Below are positions 7,381 through 8,101 of a stretch of DNA of 8,101 nucleotides, piece after piece. The notes beneath the pieces were generated by a model, which had not been told where the DNA came from, ran no database searches, and worked only from the letters and a program-made list of their open reading frames with translations. Both the position numbers and the translations under genes were made by a program. Numbering within the stretch: position 1 is the stretch's first letter; the number at the start of each line of letters is the position of its first letter. The stretch covers positions 1 to 8,101 of the forward strand of contig PXAW01000557.1 of NCBI GenBank assembly GCA_003567055.1, written 5' to 3'. The stretch is from Hyphomicrobiales bacterium. GTDB taxonomy: Bacteria; Pseudomonadota; Alphaproteobacteria; Rhizobiales; Beijerinckiaceae.

Positions 7381-7472
7381 CGTATGGCCCGTCCCGGACC
7401 CATCGTGGCGGGGGGCGGATGATTGCCGGCTCCGCCCCCCCCTTGCCCGTGACAGGGCGGACGGACCATACG
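7381..7472 (-). ncRNA. Candidate structured leader RNA (three-way junction) upstream of the EAL gene
   Basis: Outer stem: 7381-7394 pairs with 7459-7472, 14 positions. On the minus (EAL mRNA) strand it is CGTATGGTCCGTCC with GGACGGGCCATACG, 13 Watson-Crick pairs plus one U-G. On the plus strand the same position is a C-A mismatch, so the minus strand is favoured. Inside it sit a perfect 10-bp hairpin (7410-7419 with 7431-7440, 11-nt loop) and a 4-bp hairpin (7445-7448 with 7455-7458) that abuts the outer stem directly. There is no T-run, so it is not an ordinary terminator. It ends 36 nt before ATG 7344 or 114 nt before ATG 7266. I do not recognise the c-di-GMP-I or -II riboswitch cores. A cis-regulatory RNA or a palindromic repeat element are both possible. 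Confidence 0.5.
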
Positions 7473-7520
7473 TGTTTCCGCAGAGGCCGCCATGCGACGA
7501 CTGGGCCCACCCCGGAAACA
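7473..7520 (-). repeat. Inverted repeat abutting the three-way junction
   Basis: Perfect 8-bp arms TGTTTCCG (7473-7480) and CGGAAACA (7513-7520), with a possible inner 4-bp GGCC/GGCC stem (7485-7488 with 7504-7507). The inner edge touches the outer stem of the neighbouring structure (7472/7473) with no spacer. The two would stand as consecutive domains in the EAL leader transcript. Confidence 0.45.
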
Positions 7521-7564
7521 TCGACAGAATAGGCGTCGAAGTGTTTTCCGATTGTTTATACAAA

Positions 7565-7594
7565 TTAATAGAAGGACTTGTATTCTGGTGTAAA
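7565..7594 (-). promoter_or_regulatory. Candidate sigma70-type promoter for the EAL gene
   Basis: Minus strand TTTACA (7589-7594), an 18-nt spacer, then TATTAA (7565-7570), within a short AT-rich island (about 7541-7625) in otherwise GC-rich DNA. Transcription from here would place 7381-7520 inside the 5' leader. The -35 matches the consensus at 5 of 6 and the -10 at 4 of 6. No experimental support. Confidence 0.35.
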
Positions 7595-7647
7595 TCATCG
7601 CCTATTCTAGATTTAAGATTGTATGTGCCGTTGGTTCGGGACATGCC

Positions 7648-7731
7648 GGCCTTGATGCGAAATCTCGCTGCCGGGCCTTCATGCGAGGCCTTCATGCGAG
7701 GCCTTCATGCAAGGTCTTCATGCAAGGTCTT
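7648..7731 (+). repeat. 13-bp tandem repeat array upstream of the TPP riboswitch
   Basis: Four head-to-tail copies of GGCCTTCATGCGA and its variants at 7674-7686, 7687-7699, 7700-7712 (CAA end) and 7713-7725 (GGTCTT, CAA end), plus a partial fifth GGTCTT at 7726-7731. One more variant copy, GGCCTTGATGCGA, lies at 7648-7660, and exactly 13 nt of degenerate sequence separates it from the array, so the register is kept. The unit is not a multiple of three and no credible gene covers it. It lies between the AT-rich island and the riboswitch, in the promoter or 5' leader of the thiamine-regulated unit. Confidence 0.85.
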
Positions 7732-7766
7732 GCGGTTCGCACCCGGCCCGGTTAACGTCGCGCTTG

Positions 7767-7850
7767 CCGTTGGGGTGCCCGTGAGGGGCTGAGAGGCGCG
7801 ATCCGCCAACCCATCGAACCTGATCCGGGCAATGCCGGCGTAGGGAACGG
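7767..7850 (+). ncRNA. TPP (thiamine pyrophosphate) riboswitch aptamer, THI element
   Basis: The conserved core is plain: GCTGAGA at 7788-7794, GAACCTGATC at 7816-7825, and GCGTAGGGAA at 7838-7847. P1 is CCGTT (7767-7771) with AACGG (7846-7850). The short P3 is GCCC/GGGC around GTGA, an extra GGCG/CGCC hairpin follows the GCTGAGA box, and P4/P5 closes with CCGG/CCGG around GCAATG. TPP riboswitches repress thiamine biosynthesis or transport genes when TPP is abundant. There is no T-run after the aptamer, and a ribosome-site hairpin lies downstream, so translational control is the likely mode. The regulated thi gene is probably just beyond the window. Confidence 0.95.
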
Positions 7851-7882
7851 GCTCTTCGACGATCATTCGTCACCTGACCTGT

Positions 7883-7911
7883 CTCTTCGTGCGGATGGCC
7901 GGCGCGAGGAG
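7883..7911 (+). promoter_or_regulatory. Shine-Dalgarno-sequestering hairpin (riboswitch expression platform)
   Basis: CTCTTCGTGC (7883-7892) pairs with GCGCGAGGAG (7902-7911) over 10 bp, including two G-U pairs, around a 9-nt loop. The right arm contains GAGGAG (7906-7911), 5 nt before ATG 7917, so the hairpin hides the ribosome site. A second copy of the anti-SD heptamer CTCTTCG stands at 7852-7858, right after the aptamer P1, and could pair with the same site. Confidence 0.65.
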
Positions 7912-7916
7912 TGCAG

Positions 7917-8075
7917 ATGATTTGTGCCAGATACGGATCGATCATCCTCACGGTGATGGGCGCAAGGCCCGATGCCGGCGCGTCGCCATTCGTGCGCATC
8001 ACGGGGGCGCTCACGGCGCTACCGAAGATGCAGCGTTTTTCCGGATCAGCCCGCAGATTCCGGACAGATGGATGA
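7917..8075 (+). CDS. Short ORF under riboswitch control, possible leader peptide
   Basis: A 52-codon ORF from ATG 7917 to TGA 8073-8075. Its start has the strongest plus-strand ribosome site in this part of the window (GAGGAG, 5 nt), inside the sequestering hairpin. The translated sequence (MICARYGSIILTVMGARP...) is not one I recognise and has no clear domain. The stop overlaps another ATG (8068) in the motif ATGGATGA, an arrangement typical of translational coupling. It may be a leader peptide, or the start of a real gene with a frameshift or sequence error, or chance. Coding status is uncertain. Confidence 0.3.
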   Translation: MICARYGSIILTVMGARPDAGASPFVRITGALTALPKMQRFSGSARRFRTDG

Positions 8076-8101
8076 CACCGTTATGCATGCCTTGAAGAAG
8101 A
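8068..8101 (+). CDS. Possible start of a thiamine-regulated gene, cut by window end
   Basis: The frame from ATG 8068 reads MDDTVMHALKK and runs off the window; a second in-frame ATG at 8083 would give MHALKK. The same frame is open back to 7957 (TGA at 7954-7956), but that part reads as Arg/Ser-rich non-coding sequence. No strong ribosome site precedes either ATG, so coupling to the upstream 52-codon ORF is plausible. By riboswitch context a thiamine biosynthesis or uptake gene is expected; too little is visible to name it. Confidence 0.3.
   Translation, partial: MDDTVMHALKK

Noticed and set aside
7381..7472. c-di-GMP-I (GEMM) riboswitch before the EAL gene
   Set aside because: The minus strand has CACGGGCAAGG, loosely like part of the GEMM core, but the second conserved segment and the tetraloop/receptor are missing and the fold is a different junction.
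7267..7695. N-terminal extension of the EAL protein to an ATG at 7695
   Set aside because: The extra residues cover the structured leader and promoter-like sequence and look non-coding. Only the ATG at 7344 remains a reasonable alternative.
7472..7792. 106-codon plus-strand frame across the AT-rich island
   Set aside because: It runs through the inverted repeat, the AT-rich stretch, the 13-bp repeats and into the TPP aptamer, with no ribosome site and no protein-like pattern.
1..8101. CRISPR arrays, insertion sequences, tRNA or rRNA genes
   Set aside because: No spaced direct repeats, transposase-like frames, or tRNA/rRNA signatures were found by reading. The only tandem repeat lacks spacers.

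Overview
The window is GC-rich DNA with dense coding on both strands and long antisense shadow frames. The proteins point to an alphaproteobacterium, most likely of the Rhizobiales/Hyphomicrobiales type: a GabD-type dehydrogenase, a Tad-like N-terminus, an alphaproteobacterial-style PilZ protein, and a hybrid kinase whose C-terminal Hpt box reads HALRSISLNVGA. Genus cannot be fixed from the sequence alone.

Layout. (1) 1-1442 (+): nearly complete succinate-semialdehyde dehydrogenase (gabD), followed by a hairpin that can serve as a terminator for both converging genes. (2) 1523-2839 (-): an exported or membrane-anchored TadG-like protein with one N-terminal transmembrane helix, six cysteines and a beta-rich C-terminal part. 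(3) 3017-3328 (-): a small PilZ protein, preceded 20 nt upstream by (4) 3349-3798 (-): a stand-alone CheY-like receiver; these two probably form an operon. (5) 3799-4093: an AT-rich divergent promoter region. (6) 4094-6478 (+): a 794-residue membrane hybrid histidine kinase (periplasmic sensor, HAMP, HisKA, HATPase, receiver, Hpt). (7) 6466-7266 (-): a stand-alone EAL-domain c-di-GMP phosphodiesterase whose 3' end overlaps the kinase gene by 13 bp, tail to tail. (8) 7267-7766: about 500 bp without a convincing gene. It holds nested inverted repeats that fold into a structured leader on the EAL strand, an AT-rich promoter-like stretch, and a 13-bp tandem repeat. (9) 7767-7850 (+): a TPP (thiamine) riboswitch aptamer, then a hairpin that hides a strong Shine-Dalgarno, then a 52-codon ORF that overlaps the start of a frame running off the window.

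How the parts may work together. The kinase carries His (287), Asp (574) and His (735) phosphorelay sites and lacks only a final receiver; the divergently transcribed receiver with Asp69 is the obvious candidate. PilZ (c-di-GMP binding) and EAL (c-di-GMP hydrolysis) flank this pair, so the locus looks like a compact phosphorelay/c-di-GMP module, possibly acting on a surface or envelope output. The TadG-like gene next door is compatible with this but not proof. GabD and the thiamine-regulated region at the right edge look functionally unrelated.

The most unusual signal is the EAL leader (7381-7520). It contains a 14-bp stem that pairs fully only on the EAL mRNA strand (one G-U in place of the C-A mismatch on the other strand), enclosing two hairpins, with a further 8-bp stem abutting it. 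I do not recognise it as a known riboswitch class.
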